This document shows, piece by piece, positions 55,629 through 64,000 of a DNA stretch of 64,000 bases. The translations under genes and the position numbers were made by a program. Each line of letters opens with the position of its first letter. Positions within the stretch are counted from its first letter, which is position 1. The stretch comes from Paraburkholderia madseniana (GTDB taxonomy: Bacteria; Pseudomonadota; Gammaproteobacteria; Burkholderiales; Burkholderiaceae). The stretch covers positions 124,001 to 188,000 of the forward strand of contig NZ_VOSW01000001.1 in NCBI RefSeq assembly GCF_009690905.1. The letters are read 5' to 3'. Below the pieces are notes generated by a model. That model had not been told where the DNA came from. It saw only the letters and a list, made by a program, of their open reading frames with translations, and searched no databases.

Positions 55629-56546
55629 CTAGCGAGTGGCCTCCAGGTCGCTCGCTTCCGCTACGTCGGTCTGATCACCCTGCGCTTGCAGCCATTCGCA
55701 GAACTGCGCCACTAGCGGCGCCTGCGCGACCTCCCGCCTCGCCACCCACCAATAGCCGCGCGCATCGATACGCGGACCGGCCAACGGCACGACGAGCCGT
55801 CCCGATGCCAGCTCATCCGCCAGCAAAGGCAACGGGCCGAGCGCTACGCCGAGTCCATCCACCGCGGCCTGCAAGGCCAGATAGAAGTGGTCGAACGACT
55901 GCTTCTTCCGGCATGTCGCCGTGACCCCTGCCGCCGATAACCAGTTGCTCCACGCATCGGGCCGCGTGTCCGAATGCAGCAGCACGTGCTTCGCGAGATC
56001 GTCGGCCGCCTTGATTGGTGAGCGTTGCAGGAGAGTGGGACTGCACACCGGGATCTCGCTCTCGCCAAGAAAATGGCCGCTCACGCAGTTCGGCCAATGC
56101 GCCGGCCCGCGCCGCACGGCGACGTCGAAGCCGTCCAGCGTTTCGACCGGTGCGTTTGAAGTCGATAGGCGCAGCTCCACATTTGGCACCTTGCGCTGGA
56201 ATTGATGAAGCCGCGGCAGCAGCCACTTCATTGCGAAAGTCGGCAGCGCATTCACCCTTAAAACGTGAACGACGCCCGTATCACGCAATTGATCCGTAGC
56301 AAGCGCGATGCTGTCGAACGCGGCCTGGACGGTGGCCAGATAGCGGCGGCCGTCGTCGGTCAGGCGCACGCGCTTGCCGCGGCGATGAAACACCTGCACG
56401 CCGAGCCATGTTTCGAAAGCTGCGACTTGCCGGCTAATTGCACCGTGCGTCACATGCAATTCGTTCGCTGCGGCGGTGAAACTTTCATGCCGTGCGGCAG
56501 CCTCGAAGGCACGCAGCGCCGGAAAAGGAGGAAGATTACGAGCCAT
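55629..56546 (-). CDS. LysR-family regulator, GcvA-like
   Basis: A 305-residue LysR protein (LRAFEAAARHESFTAAANEL; VTHGAISRQVAAFETWLGV). It is divergent from a two-gene chromate transporter with 97 bp between, and a 19-bp interrupted palindrome sits directly before its start. It is therefore the candidate regulator of that transporter; no inducer can be inferred. Confidence 0.87.
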   Translation of the reverse strand: MARNLPPFPALRAFEAAARHESFTAAANELHVTHGAISRQVAAFETWLGVQVFHRRGKRVRLTDDGRRYLATVQAAFDSIALATDQLRDTGVVHVLRVNALPTFAMKWLLPRLHQFQRKVPNVELRLSTSNAPVETLDGFDVAVRRGPAHWPNCVSGHFLGESEIPVCSPTLLQRSPIKAADDLAKHVLLHSDTRPDAWSNWLSAAGVTATCRKKQSFDHFYLALQAAVDGLGVALGPLPLLADELASGRLVVPLAGPRIDARGYWWVARREVAQAPLVAQFCEWLQAQGDQTDVAEASDLEATR

Positions 56547-56548
56547 GC

Positions 56549-56567
56549 TTGTGATTCTAGATCACAA
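56549..56567. promoter_or_regulatory. LysR-type operator TTGTGAT-N5-ATCACAA
   Basis: Perfect 7-bp arms, two bases upstream of the LysR start codon and 76 bp before the chrA gene. Suits autorepression plus activation of chrA. Confidence 0.6.
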
Positions 56568-56643
56568 AGGCGCGCTCAAAAATCGTTTTGCCCAGCGAGG
56601 GTTCGGCGCTAACCTCCAGAGCTTGAACTGGAAGCCTAGCGAT

Positions 56644-57213
56644 ATGGATCACGATCTCACCTCAATCACGGCCGACCGGGCGCCCACGCCCACATTGCGG
56701 GAAATTTTTAGCGGCTTTCTCGGCCTCGGGCTGATCTCATTCGGTGGCGCACTGCCGCTGGCGCGGCGCGCCCTGGTCGAGCAACGGCGCTGGCTGACCG
56801 GCGCGGAATTCACCGACTTGCTGGGCCTGTGCCAATTCCTGCCGGGCGGCAATGTGATCAATCTTTCGGTGGCGATCGGGATGCGCTTTCGCGGCGTGCC
56901 GGGTGCGCTGGCGGGGTTGCTCGGGTTGATCGCCGGGCCATCGCTGGTGGTGATCGGCCTTGGCGTGCTGTACGAACATACGCAAAACGACCCACACATT
57001 CGCCATCTGTTTGCCGGTCTTGCCGCCGCAGCGTCCGGTCTGCTGATCTCGATGGCCGTAAAAATCCTTCTGCCGTTGCGGGATAAACCGATGGCCGCGC
57101 TTATCGCGGCGCTCGGCTTCATCGCGATCGCCATCATGCGCCTGCCGCTTCTGCCTACGATGCTGGTGCTCACGCCACTCAGCATCTACATCGCGTCGAG
57201 GGCCGCACGATGA
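56644..57213 (+). CDS. chrA1: Chromate transporter ChrA, first half
   Basis: A 189-residue short-chain ChrA domain (FLGLGLISFGGALPLARRALVEQRRW; LCQFLPGGNVINLSVAIG) with about five or six membrane segments. In long ChrA proteins two such domains are fused; here they are separate genes overlapping by four bases, so a heterodimer is expected. It would expel chromate or import sulfate-like oxyanions. ATG 56644 is chosen from the conserved start. Confidence 0.88.
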   Translation: MDHDLTSITADRAPTPTLREIFSGFLGLGLISFGGALPLARRALVEQRRWLTGAEFTDLLGLCQFLPGGNVINLSVAIGMRFRGVPGALAGLLGLIAGPSLVVIGLGVLYEHTQNDPHIRHLFAGLAAAASGLLISMAVKILLPLRDKPMAALIAALGFIAIAIMRLPLLPTMLVLTPLSIYIASRAAR

Positions 57214-57740
57214 ACGACACGCTCATTTCTCTCGCCATCATTTTCAGTCAGCTTTCGCTGCTCGCGTTCGGTGGCGGCAACACGATTCTTCCGGAGATGC
57301 AGCGACAGGTGGTGGATGTGCATCACTGGATGCCGGCCAGCGAATTCAGCGCGCTGTTCGCGCTCGCACAAGCGGCGCCAGGGCCGAACCTGATGATTGT
57401 CACGCTGGTCGGCTGGCATGTGGCGGGTTGGGCGGGGATGCTGGTGACTTCTGTGGCGAAGTTCGGACCTTCGTCGCTCGTGACGATTCTTGCGCTGCAT
57501 GCGTGGGACCGGTTCAAGGACCGTCCGTGGCGGCGTTACGCGCAAGCAGGACTGGTGCCGGTGACGGCAGGCATCGTCGCGGCAAGCGCGTCCTTGATCG
57601 CCGAAGCGTCGAACCCGACGGCGATTGCATGGGCAATCTGCGCATTTACCGCCGTACTGGCGTTGAAGACGCGCATTCATCCGCTGTGGTTGCTGGCGGC
57701 GGGGAGCTTGATCGGGCTGACAGGGTTTGGGCAGTTTTAA
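57210..57740 (+). CDS. chrA2: Chromate transporter ChrA, second half
   Basis: A 176-residue partner domain (FSQLSLLAFGGGNTILPEMQRQVV; FALAQAAPGPNLMIVTLVGW). The APGPN motif here corresponds to LPGGN of the first half, as expected for the two non-identical halves. Overlaps its partner by ATGA, indicating coupled translation. Confidence 0.88.
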   Translation: MNDTLISLAIIFSQLSLLAFGGGNTILPEMQRQVVDVHHWMPASEFSALFALAQAAPGPNLMIVTLVGWHVAGWAGMLVTSVAKFGPSSLVTILALHAWDRFKDRPWRRYAQAGLVPVTAGIVAASASLIAEASNPTAIAWAICAFTAVLALKTRIHPLWLLAAGSLIGLTGFGQF

Positions 57741-57741
57741 G

Positions 57742-57787
57742 GCGGTAAGGCGAGGAGAGGAGCAGACGCTCGCCCTCGCCTTACCGC
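57742..57787. terminator. 13-bp inverted repeat between chrA2 and amn
   Basis: GCGGTAAGGCGAG and CTCGCCTTACCGC with a 20-base loop, directly after the chrA2 stop and 17 bp from the converging amn gene. No T-run. Confidence 0.5.
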
Positions 57788-57804
57788 GCCCTATCAAGAG
57801 GCGC

Positions 57805-59337
57805 TTATTGAAACGCCACTTCCGCGAAGCTGCGCAACTTACGGCTATGCAAACGATGCAAGCCATTCATCCGCAGCAACTCCATCGCCTTCACACCGAT
57901 CTGCAAATGCTGATCGACCTGCGCGCGATAGAACTGATCCGCCATGCCGGGCAATTTCAATTCGCCATGCAAAGGCTTGTCCGACACACATAGCAAGGTG
58001 CCGTAAGGCACGCGGAAACGGAACCCGTTGGCCGCAATCGTCGCGCTTTCCATGTCGAGCGCGACCGCGCGGCTTTGCGACAGCCGCTGCACCGGCTCAC
58101 GGTGATCGCGCAACTCCCAGTTGCGGTTATCCACGCTCGCCACCGTGCCCGTACGCATCACGCGCTTCAACTCGACGCCGTCCAGTTGCGTGACCTGCGC
58201 GACCGCGCGTTCCAACGCCACCTGCACTTCGGCAAGTGCAGGAATCGGCACCCACAGCGGCAAATCGTCGTCGAGCACGTGATCTTCGCGCACATAGCCG
58301 TGCGCCAGCACATAGTCGCCCAAACGCTGCGTATTGCGCAGACCCGCGCAGTGCCCAAGCATGATCCACGCATGCGGCCGCAGCACGGCAATGTGATCCG
58401 TGATCGTCTTCGCGTTCGACGGTCCGACACCGATGTTGACCATCGTGATGCCGCTGCCGTCGGCACGCTTCAGGTGATACGCAGGCATCTGCGGCAGACG
58501 CGGCGGCGCCGTGCCTTCCTGCGCCTGCTCGCCGAGATTCTCGTTGTACGTGATCACGTCACCTGGTTCGACAAACGACGTGTATTCGCTGCGATAGGCG
58601 CGCAGTTCTTCGTCGTCGGTATGGGCCATCATCGTGCGGCCGAGTTTGACGAACTCATCGATATAGAACTGATAGTTCGTGTACAGCACGTAGTTCTGGC
58701 AATGCGTGGGCGAGGTCGCCGTGTAATGCTTCAGCCGATGCAGCGAGAAATCCACCCGCGCCGCCGTGAACAGCGCAAGCGGATGCGGCTCGCCCGGCAG
58801 CGGCTCATACGTGCCGTTGACGATGCGGTCGTCGAGCAGCGCGAGGTCCGGCGTATCGAACACGTCGCGCATCAGGAACAGGCGCTCGCGATCCAGATCG
58901 CCCTCGAGATGGATGCCTTCGGCGAAAGCAAAGTGAATCGGAATCGGCTGGTCGGAGACACCGACTTCAATCTTCACGTGATGGTTTTTCGCCAGCAGGC
59001 GCAATTGCTCGCGATAGTAGTTGCCGAACAGATCGGGCCGAGTGACCGTAGTCTCGAACACGCCCGGGCCCGCGACAAAACCGTACGAGCGGCGCGAGTC
59101 GATATGCGTGTTGACTTCGGTGCGCACTCTGACGAACGGGTAGCAGGCGCGCACCCGGCGTTCGAACAGTTCGTTGCGGCGGTAGCGCGCGAAGGCGTCG
59201 CGCAGGAACGAGGTGTTCGCTTCATAGATCGCCGACAGACGCGTGACGGCCTCGACCGCGTCGTCAAAGGATTCGGTTGGGAAGCTGTTGGCGGGAGTCT
59301 GCACCGCGCGTTGATTGGTATCGTTGTTCATCTTCAT
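57805..59337 (-). CDS. amn: AMP nucleosidase
   Basis: A 510-residue Amn: an N-terminal AMN domain (YPFVRVRTEVNTHIDSRRSYGFVAGPG) and a C-terminal nucleoside-phosphorylase-fold domain (NIGVGPSNAKTITDHIAVLRPHAWIMLGHCAGLR; ALDMESATIAANGFRFRVPYGTLLCVSDKP, each over more than 20 residues in total). It splits AMP into adenine and ribose 5-phosphate, adjusting the adenylate pool. Full length. Confidence 0.93.
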   Translation of the reverse strand: MKMNNDTNQRAVQTPANSFPTESFDDAVEAVTRLSAIYEANTSFLRDAFARYRRNELFERRVRACYPFVRVRTEVNTHIDSRRSYGFVAGPGVFETTVTRPDLFGNYYREQLRLLAKNHHVKIEVGVSDQPIPIHFAFAEGIHLEGDLDRERLFLMRDVFDTPDLALLDDRIVNGTYEPLPGEPHPLALFTAARVDFSLHRLKHYTATSPTHCQNYVLYTNYQFYIDEFVKLGRTMMAHTDDEELRAYRSEYTSFVEPGDVITYNENLGEQAQEGTAPPRLPQMPAYHLKRADGSGITMVNIGVGPSNAKTITDHIAVLRPHAWIMLGHCAGLRNTQRLGDYVLAHGYVREDHVLDDDLPLWVPIPALAEVQVALERAVAQVTQLDGVELKRVMRTGTVASVDNRNWELRDHREPVQRLSQSRAVALDMESATIAANGFRFRVPYGTLLCVSDKPLHGELKLPGMADQFYRAQVDQHLQIGVKAMELLRMNGLHRLHSRKLRSFAEVAFQ

Positions 59338-59531
59338 TCGCCCCTATTCATGAGATGACATTACCACGGAACCCGCGATCGCCAAATGACCTCGCCGCGC
59401 CTACCACACCTGCCGCAACAGCGGCCGCAAGATTGCGCGCACGTCGCGCGAAAGCGGCGCAAAATAAGGCGATCGCGCCCGTAGGCAAGGCTGGATTTGC
59501 TAGAATCGGGGCACCATATTGGAGAATCACC

Positions 59532-59927
59532 ATGAAGCCGTTCCTTCCCGTCGCCGTTGCATTGGCCCTCGCCTTTGGCAACGCGGCGATGGCTGCCCAG
59601 CCTGTCGATGACACTCCGGCCCCCGGTGCGCCCCAGTCCGCCAATGAACGGGCTGGTCTGCCTGACCTGGAGAAGATCAATCGTCCGGCCGCCGAGGTCA
59701 GCTCGAAGGTCGAAATCAACGTCCCGCGCACGCCGAGCTTCTACGAACGCAGCGCTAACGGCACCGAAATCACCGAATACCGCGACAAAGGCAAGCCCGT
59801 TGAAATCAACGTGCATTCGAATCTCGGCACGCGCTATCAAATGAGCGCGCCGCTCGACACGTCGCCTACCGTGCGCGACAACGGCCGCGCAAGCACGCGT
59901 CTGCCGTCGGTGAATCTGACATATTGA
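59532..59927 (+). CDS. Secreted DUF2782-type protein
   Basis: A 131-residue protein with a signal peptide (MKPFLPVAVALALAFGNAAMAAQ). The mature part has KVEINVPRTPSFYERSANGTEITEYRDKGKPVEI, resembling the DUF2782 pattern of a short beta-rich envelope protein of unknown role. In related genomes it neighbours thrB and polA, as here. GGAGAATCACC precedes the ATG. Confidence 0.75.
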   Translation: MKPFLPVAVALALAFGNAAMAAQPVDDTPAPGAPQSANERAGLPDLEKINRPAAEVSSKVEINVPRTPSFYERSANGTEITEYRDKGKPVEINVHSNLGTRYQMSAPLDTSPTVRDNGRASTRLPSVNLTY

Positions 59928-59975
59928 CGGTTGCCGGGGCAGCGGCGTGACGTAAGCCGCTCCCGGATCTGCGCG

Positions 59976-60001
59976 GCCCGCGGGCGTCGCCCCGGGCTTT
60001 T
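59976..60001 (+). terminator. Terminator after the DUF2782 gene
   Basis: GCCCG-C-GGGC-GTC-GCCC-CGGGC, stem with one bulged C, followed by TTTT. The rest of the 296-bp gap to thrB has no gene. Confidence 0.65.
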
Positions 60002-60223
60002 AGCCTGCTTGCCGATTTTCAGCACCGCCTGCAGCATGGCGATACCGCGTTGAATTGTCACAGCGCTTAGCGACCCTGACGGGTGGCCAGGATTGGCAGG
60101 CAAGATTCGCTGCCTGATTGACTTTGACTGCGTGACCTTGACCGCGCTTTCTGCAACGCATTCGCCACACCTCGTACTGGTCGCCTCGCGCCAGCCCGAC
60201 TAACCTGATCCGACGTTTCCCGC

Positions 60224-61219
60224 ATGGCTGTCTTCACCGCTGTCACCGAACCCCAACTAGCAGAATGGATGCGTCATTACGATCTCGGCGAAGTCGTCGA
60301 GTTTCGCGGCATTCCGTCCGGTATTGAGAACAGCAACTTCTTTCTGACGACGACGCGCGGTGAATACGTCCTCACGATTTTCGAAAAGCTGACGGCCGAG
60401 CAATTGCCGTTCTATCTCGATCTGATGCAGCATCTGGCCGCGCACCGCGTGCCGGTGCCGGATCCCATGCCGCGTGAAGATGGCGCGCTGTTCGGCACGC
60501 TGCACGGCAAGCCCGCCGCCATTGTGACCAAGCTCGAAGGCGCGCCGGAGTTGGCGCCGCAGGTCGAACACTGCGTCGAGGTCGGGCAAATGCTCGCGCG
60601 CATGCATCTGGCGGGGCGCGACTACGCGCGCTATCAGCCGAATCTGCGCAGCCTGCCGTGGTGGCAGGAAACCGTGCCGACCATCCTGCCGTTCCTCGAG
60701 GGGGCGCAACGAGACCTGCTGTCGTCGGAACTGGCGCATCAGGAGGCGTTCTTCGCGTCGGCGGATTACGCCAGGCTGCCCGAAGGTCCGTGCCACGCCG
60801 ATCTGTTCCGCGACAACGCGCTATTCGCGCATGCCGCGCCGGAATCCGGTCACGAGGTGCGCCTGGGCGGCTTCTTCGACTTCTATTTCGCCGGCTGCGA
60901 CAAGTGGCTGTTCGACGTCGCGGTAACGGTCAACGACTGGTGCGTCGACCTCGCCACCGGCAAGCTCGACGAAGCACGCACCGAAGCCATGCTGCGCGCC
61001 TACCAGACCGTGCGCCCGTTCACCGTCGAAGAAAACCGCCACTGGGGCGATATGCTGCGTGCCGGCGCTTACCGCTTCTGGGTCTCGCGCCTGTATGATT
61101 TTCATTTGCCGCGCGCGGCCGAGTTACTCAAACCGCACGACCCCGGTCATTTCGAGCGCATTCTGCGCGAACGCCTGTCCGGCGTTGCTCTTCCAGGCAT
61201 TCATACCTCATGCAACTGA
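60224..61219 (+). CDS. thrB: Homoserine kinase
   Basis: A 331-residue homoserine kinase of the aminoglycoside-phosphotransferase fold, as in Pseudomonas and Burkholderia, not the GHMP type of E. coli. Motifs: [22 protein letters not shown], catalytic [17 protein letters not shown] (H-x-D-x4-N) and [23 protein letters not shown]. It phosphorylates homoserine for threonine synthesis. The following gene overlaps by ten bases. Confidence 0.95.
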   Translation: MAVFTAVTEPQLAEWMRHYDLGEVVEFRGIPSGIENSNFFLTTTRGEYVLTIFEKLTAEQLPFYLDLMQHLAAHRVPVPDPMPREDGALFGTLHGKPAAIVTKLEGAPELAPQVEHCVEVGQMLARMHLAGRDYARYQPNLRSLPWWQETVPTILPFLEGAQRDLLSSELAHQEAFFASADYARLPEGPCHADLFRDNALFAHAAPESGHEVRLGGFFDFYFAGCDKWLFDVAVTVNDWCVDLATGKLDEARTEAMLRAYQTVRPFTVEENRHWGDMLRAGAYRFWVSRLYDFHLPRAAELLKPHDPGHFERILRERLSGVALPGIHTSCN

Positions 61220-62016
61220 TCGAAGTCCCCGCGAAAACCGGCTATGTCTGGTTCCGGCAGGGTATCTGGCTGTTCCGCAAGAACCCGCTCGCGTTTCTGA
61301 CGCTGTTCTTCACCTATCTGCTGGTCATGACGCTGGCGGCGCAGATTCCGGTTGTCGGCGGCGTGCTGCCGCTGGTCTTCATTCCGGGTGTCGCCGTCGG
61401 TTTCATGGCGGCGTGCCGCAACACCATCGCGGGCAAGCCGGTGTTCCCGACCATTCTGGTGGACGGCTTTCACTCGTACGGCCCCGCGGTCGCCAAACGT
61501 CTGCTGGCGCTGGGCGTGCTGTACGTCGTCGCGATGGCGCTGGTGCTGGCCGGCTCGGCACTCGCCGACGGCGGCATGCTGCTGAAGGTCATGCTCGGCA
61601 TGGCTACGATGGATCAGGACGCGATCGCCAACAGCAATATCCCGCTGGCAGTGATCGCCGCGTTCGCGTTCTACATTCCTGTCGCGATGATTTTCTGGTT
61701 CTCGCCGGTTCTTATCGCGTGGCACGACGTGCCGCCCGTCAAGGCGATGTTCTTCAGCATCGTCAGTTGCTGGCGCAATCGCGGCGCGTTCATCGTGTTC
61801 GGTGCATTGTGGTTCGCGGTGGCGACGACCGTCTCGTTCGGCTTGTCCGCGCTGATGCAGGCGCTGGGCGCGGGCGACTTCGCATTCGCGATCCTGATGC
61901 CCGCCACGATGATCGTCACAACCATGCTGTATTGCTCGTTCTACGCGACTTATCGCGGCTGCTTCGGCGTGCAAACGCCTGAAGCACCGGACCTGCCGAC
62001 CACGCCGGCGGCTTGA
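61210..62016 (+). CDS. YciC/BPSS1780-like integral membrane protein
   Basis: A 268-residue protein with about six membrane segments ([20 protein letters not shown] and others). The N-terminal stretch [19 protein letters not shown] is that of a Betaproteobacterial membrane family with unknown function. Overlaps thrB by ten bases, so it is probably cotranscribed. A GC hairpin (62043-62063, CGGGCGC/GCGCCCG with a T-rich loop) follows. Confidence 0.78.
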   Translation: MQLIEVPAKTGYVWFRQGIWLFRKNPLAFLTLFFTYLLVMTLAAQIPVVGGVLPLVFIPGVAVGFMAACRNTIAGKPVFPTILVDGFHSYGPAVAKRLLALGVLYVVAMALVLAGSALADGGMLLKVMLGMATMDQDAIANSNIPLAVIAAFAFYIPVAMIFWFSPVLIAWHDVPPVKAMFFSIVSCWRNRGAFIVFGALWFAVATTVSFGLSALMQALGAGDFAFAILMPATMIVTTMLYCSFYATYRGCFGVQTPEAPDLPTTPAA

Positions 62017-62042
62017 GCGCCGGCTAGGCCGCTGCTCAAGCG

Positions 62043-62063
62043 CGGGCGCTTTTTCGGCGCCCG
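62043..62063 (+). terminator. Hairpin after the membrane-protein gene
   Basis: CGGGCGC and GCGCCCG enclosing TTTTTCG; the T-run is in the loop, not after the stem. Confidence 0.35.
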
Positions 62064-62185
62064 TGTGGTTTCAATCCGGCGCACTGCCCGCTTTCGCCTT
62101 GGCACGCTCGGCATCTCGCCTCGACTTGCGGCACAATGGTTTGCGCGCAATCGATTTGCACGCTCTTTTTTCCGCGAGATGCAAC

Positions 62186-62638
62186 ATGACCCAGCGCCCC
62201 GCTTTGCCCTTCACGCTCGACGAGCAACTCTGCTTCGCCCTCTATTCGACCTCGCTTGCGATGACGAAGGCGTACAAACCGCTGCTCGACAAGCTCGGCC
62301 TGACGTACCCGCAATATCTGACGATGCTCGTGCTATGGGAAGCCGACGACGTCACGGTGAAAGACATGGCCGCGCGCCTGAATCTCGACTCGGCGACGGT
62401 CACGCCGCTGCTCAAGCGCCTCGAGGCGCAGGGCTACCTGGAACGGGTACGCGGCGTCGAAGATGAGCGGCTCGTCTATATCCGGCTCACCAAAGCGGGC
62501 ACCGCGCTGAAGCGTCAGGCACGCGAAGTGCCGGCGGAAATCTTCTGCGCGACCCAGCAGACGCCGGAATTCCTGCTCCGTCTGCGTGACGATCTGACGC
62601 GCCTGCGCACCACGCTCAACGATTACATGGACCACTAG
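62186..62638 (+). CDS. ohrR: Organic-hydroperoxide-sensing MarR repressor
   Basis: A 150-residue MarR protein of the OhrR group ([44 protein letters not shown]). The sensing cysteine is C16, and a second cysteine C121 lies 105 residues on, the same spacing as the Xanthomonas two-cysteine OhrR (C22, C127 as I recall), so oxidation probably forms a disulfide. It represses the adjacent ohr. Confidence 0.92.
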   Translation: MTQRPALPFTLDEQLCFALYSTSLAMTKAYKPLLDKLGLTYPQYLTMLVLWEADDVTVKDMAARLNLDSATVTPLLKRLEAQGYLERVRGVEDERLVYIRLTKAGTALKRQAREVPAEIFCATQQTPEFLLRLRDDLTRLRTTLNDYMDH

Positions 62639-62689
62639 CCGGCCTGTTTCAAATGGCACGCTATCGAGTCGATACAAAAATTAGTTTGC

Positions 62690-62706
62690 ACACAAATGAT
62701 TTGTGT
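62690..62706. promoter_or_regulatory. OhrR operator
   Basis: ACACAAAT-G-ATTTGTGT, perfect 8-bp arms, between ohrR and ohr, 105 bp before the ohr start. It lies in an AT-rich promoter stretch. Confidence 0.7.
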
Positions 62707-62810
62707 ACTATCTTTATCACATGCCGCTTCGATAGCACTCCGCCAGAAAGGTGGCCAAACAGCGGCAAGCATGCAAACCACCCTGACAACCCAGATTTAG
62801 GAGCAGCATA

Positions 62811-63230
62811 ATGAACATCCTCTACAAAGCAAGCGCAACCAGCAACGGTGGCCGTGACGGCCGCGCAGTGTCGTCGGACAATGCGTTGGACGTGAAGCTG
62901 GCGGCACCGCGTGAACTGGGCGGCACGGGCGCAGCGGGTACCAACCCGGAACAACTCTTTGCAGCGGGCTATTCGGCGTGTTTCCTGAGCGCGATGAAGT
63001 TCATCGCCGGCCAGCGCAAGCAGGCTTTGCCGGCTGACACGCAAGTCACGGCAGAAGTGGGGATCGGCCCGAACGACAATGGCGGCTTCGCGCTCGACAT
63101 CGATCTGCGCGTCTCGTTGCCGGGCCTCCCCGCAGATGCAGCCAAGGAACTGGTCGACGCAGCACATCAGGTCTGCCCGTACTCGAACGCCACGCGCAAC
63201 AACGTCGCGGTGCGCCTGCAAGTCGCGTAA
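62811..63230 (+). CDS. ohr: Organic hydroperoxide resistance peroxiredoxin
   Basis: A 139-residue Ohr. Catalytic cysteines C57 (AAGYSACFLSAM) and C122 (HQVCPYSNATRNN), with R34 (APRELGG) expected to activate the peroxidatic thiol. It reduces fatty-acid and other organic hydroperoxides using lipoylated proteins. GGAGCAGC precedes the ATG. Confidence 0.96.
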   Translation: MNILYKASATSNGGRDGRAVSSDNALDVKLAAPRELGGTGAAGTNPEQLFAAGYSACFLSAMKFIAGQRKQALPADTQVTAEVGIGPNDNGGFALDIDLRVSLPGLPADAAKELVDAAHQVCPYSNATRNNVAVRLQVA

Positions 63231-63303
63231 GCTCCGGCGGCTTGAACGAATTGCCAATGAATCGAATCGTTGACACGCGCGGCACGACCGCGCCGTCATG
63301 AAT

Positions 63304-63337
63304 AACGCCCGTATCCTGCAAACCAGGCGCGGGCGTT
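63304..63337 (+). terminator. Hairpin after ohr
   Basis: AACGCCCG and CGGGCGTT with an 18-base loop, 73 bp past the stop; followed by a mild T-rich stretch (CCATTTTG). The 317-bp gap to the photolyase gene holds nothing else clear. Confidence 0.45.
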
Positions 63338-63547
63338 GTGCCATTTTGCGGCGCAACAGGCATTCGCGGACGCGGCACGCAATGTGCGACATCGTGCGAC
63401 ATCGATCCGACCGATCGCCTGCCGTCACGCTTTTTCACCCGTAGCTTTGTGAGTAAAAGCACAGTTCAGTAATATCGTCGCCTGGCAGTTGATCATCGCG
63501 CCGTTCCATGCTTCGCCACGCGGCCCTTTACCCGACCCACGTTTCCA

Positions 63548-64000
63548 ATGACACGCCTCCGGCGCCTGAACGACACTTTCGATACCGGTCTGGTCTGGTT
63601 TCGCCGCGACCTGCGCAGCACGGACAACGCCGCGCTCTACTACGCGCTCAAGCATTGCGCGCGCGTCTGGTGCGCGTTCGTATTCGACACGACGATCCTG
63701 CAACCGCTGAGCGACGCCTGGCAAACTCGCCATCCGGACACGCAGCCACAGGACCGCCGCGTCGAGTTCATTCTTGCTGCATTGGGCGAGTTGGACGAGG
63801 CGTTGCGCGCCAAAGGTGGCGGGCTCATCGTGCTGTACGGCGATCCGGTCGATCTCGTGCCCAGGCTCGCTGATGAACTCAATGTGGATGCAATATTCAC
63901 GAATCACGATTACGAGCCGGTCGCGATCGAGCGTGACGCGACGGTGCACGAACGGCTTGTCGAGGTCGGACGCCAATGGCTGACGTTTAAGGACCAGGTG
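63548..64000 (+). CDS. phrB: Deoxyribodipyrimidine photolyase, 5' part (cut by window end)
   Basis: The first 151 codons of a photolyase/cryptochrome gene, still open at the window end. The N-terminal DNA-photolyase domain is plain (LVWFRRDLRSTDNAALYYAL; CAFVFDTTIL; VLYGDPVDLVP; IFTNHDYEPVAIERD). This domain carries the antenna cofactor; the FAD domain lies beyond the window. It repairs UV-induced pyrimidine dimers with visible light. Confidence 0.9.
   Translation, partial: MTRLRRLNDTFDTGLVWFRRDLRSTDNAALYYALKHCARVWCAFVFDTTILQPLSDAWQTRHPDTQPQDRRVEFILAALGELDEALRAKGGGLIVLYGDPVDLVPRLADELNVDAIFTNHDYEPVAIERDATVHERLVEVGRQWLTFKDQV

Noticed and set aside
58075-59358. 427-codon open frame opposite amn
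   Set aside because: Antisense shadow of the AMP nucleosidase gene.

Overview
The window looks like a primary-chromosome segment of a Burkholderiaceae bacterium, most likely Paraburkholderia or a close relative. Evidence: high GC throughout, the rpsU-yqeY-dnaG-rpoD block, a Burkholderia-type trimeric porin, an rpoD product with a long N-terminal extension, and many LysR regulators next to aromatic catabolism genes. No sequence search was possible; assignments rest on motifs, lengths, residue spacing and gene order.

Left third (about 1-31.6 kb), catabolic and accessory. At 1.8-14.2 kb lies a complete aerobic nicotinate degradation regulon: nicA plus a cytochrome-bearing partial large subunit, nicC, then divergent nicE-nicD-nicX-nicF plus a separate full-length molybdenum subunit, then nicR (MarR) and nicT (MFS). 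Together they would take nicotinate to fumarate. Five related 12-mers (consensus about RCGTACACRCTM) lie only in the two divergent gaps of this regulon and are candidate NicR operators. Next come a GYD protein, an XRE-cupin regulator, a 2-hydroxyglutarate module (HglS/DUF1338 plus FAD/FeS dehydrogenase plus divergent LysR), and an aromatic block (hpd, pcaQ, pcaHG). A structured RNA candidate follows pcaG. Then come an H-NS-like protein, a tRNA-like remnant, a LysE exporter, a cold-shock protein, an acyl-CoA ligase divergent from a Crp/Fnr regulator with an 18-bp palindrome between them, and a chemoreceptor.

Middle (31.6-47 kb), housekeeping. A lone IS5-type N-terminal transposase domain, a major porin, a 950-bp AT-rich gap with a candidate structured RNA, an unusual CAU tRNA with a long variable arm, rpoD-dnaG-yqeY-rpsU, yhiN, tsaD, folE2, and the isoprenoid operon xseB-ispA-dxs.

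Right third (47-64 kb). A Rieske oxygenase, sseA, a Tat-exported dienelactone-hydrolase-like protein, ndh, polA and a LOG gene with divergent start codons one base apart, a LysR plus two-gene ChrA chromate transporter, amn, a DUF2782 protein, thrB, a YciC-like membrane protein, ohrR-ohr with a clear operator, and the 5' part of a photolyase gene cut by the window end.

The most notable items are the split nicotinate dehydrogenase large subunit, the shared NicR-like operator set, the class II-like CAU tRNA, the RNA candidate after pcaG, and the Crp/Fnr palindrome. No CRISPR array, prophage or complete insertion sequence was seen.
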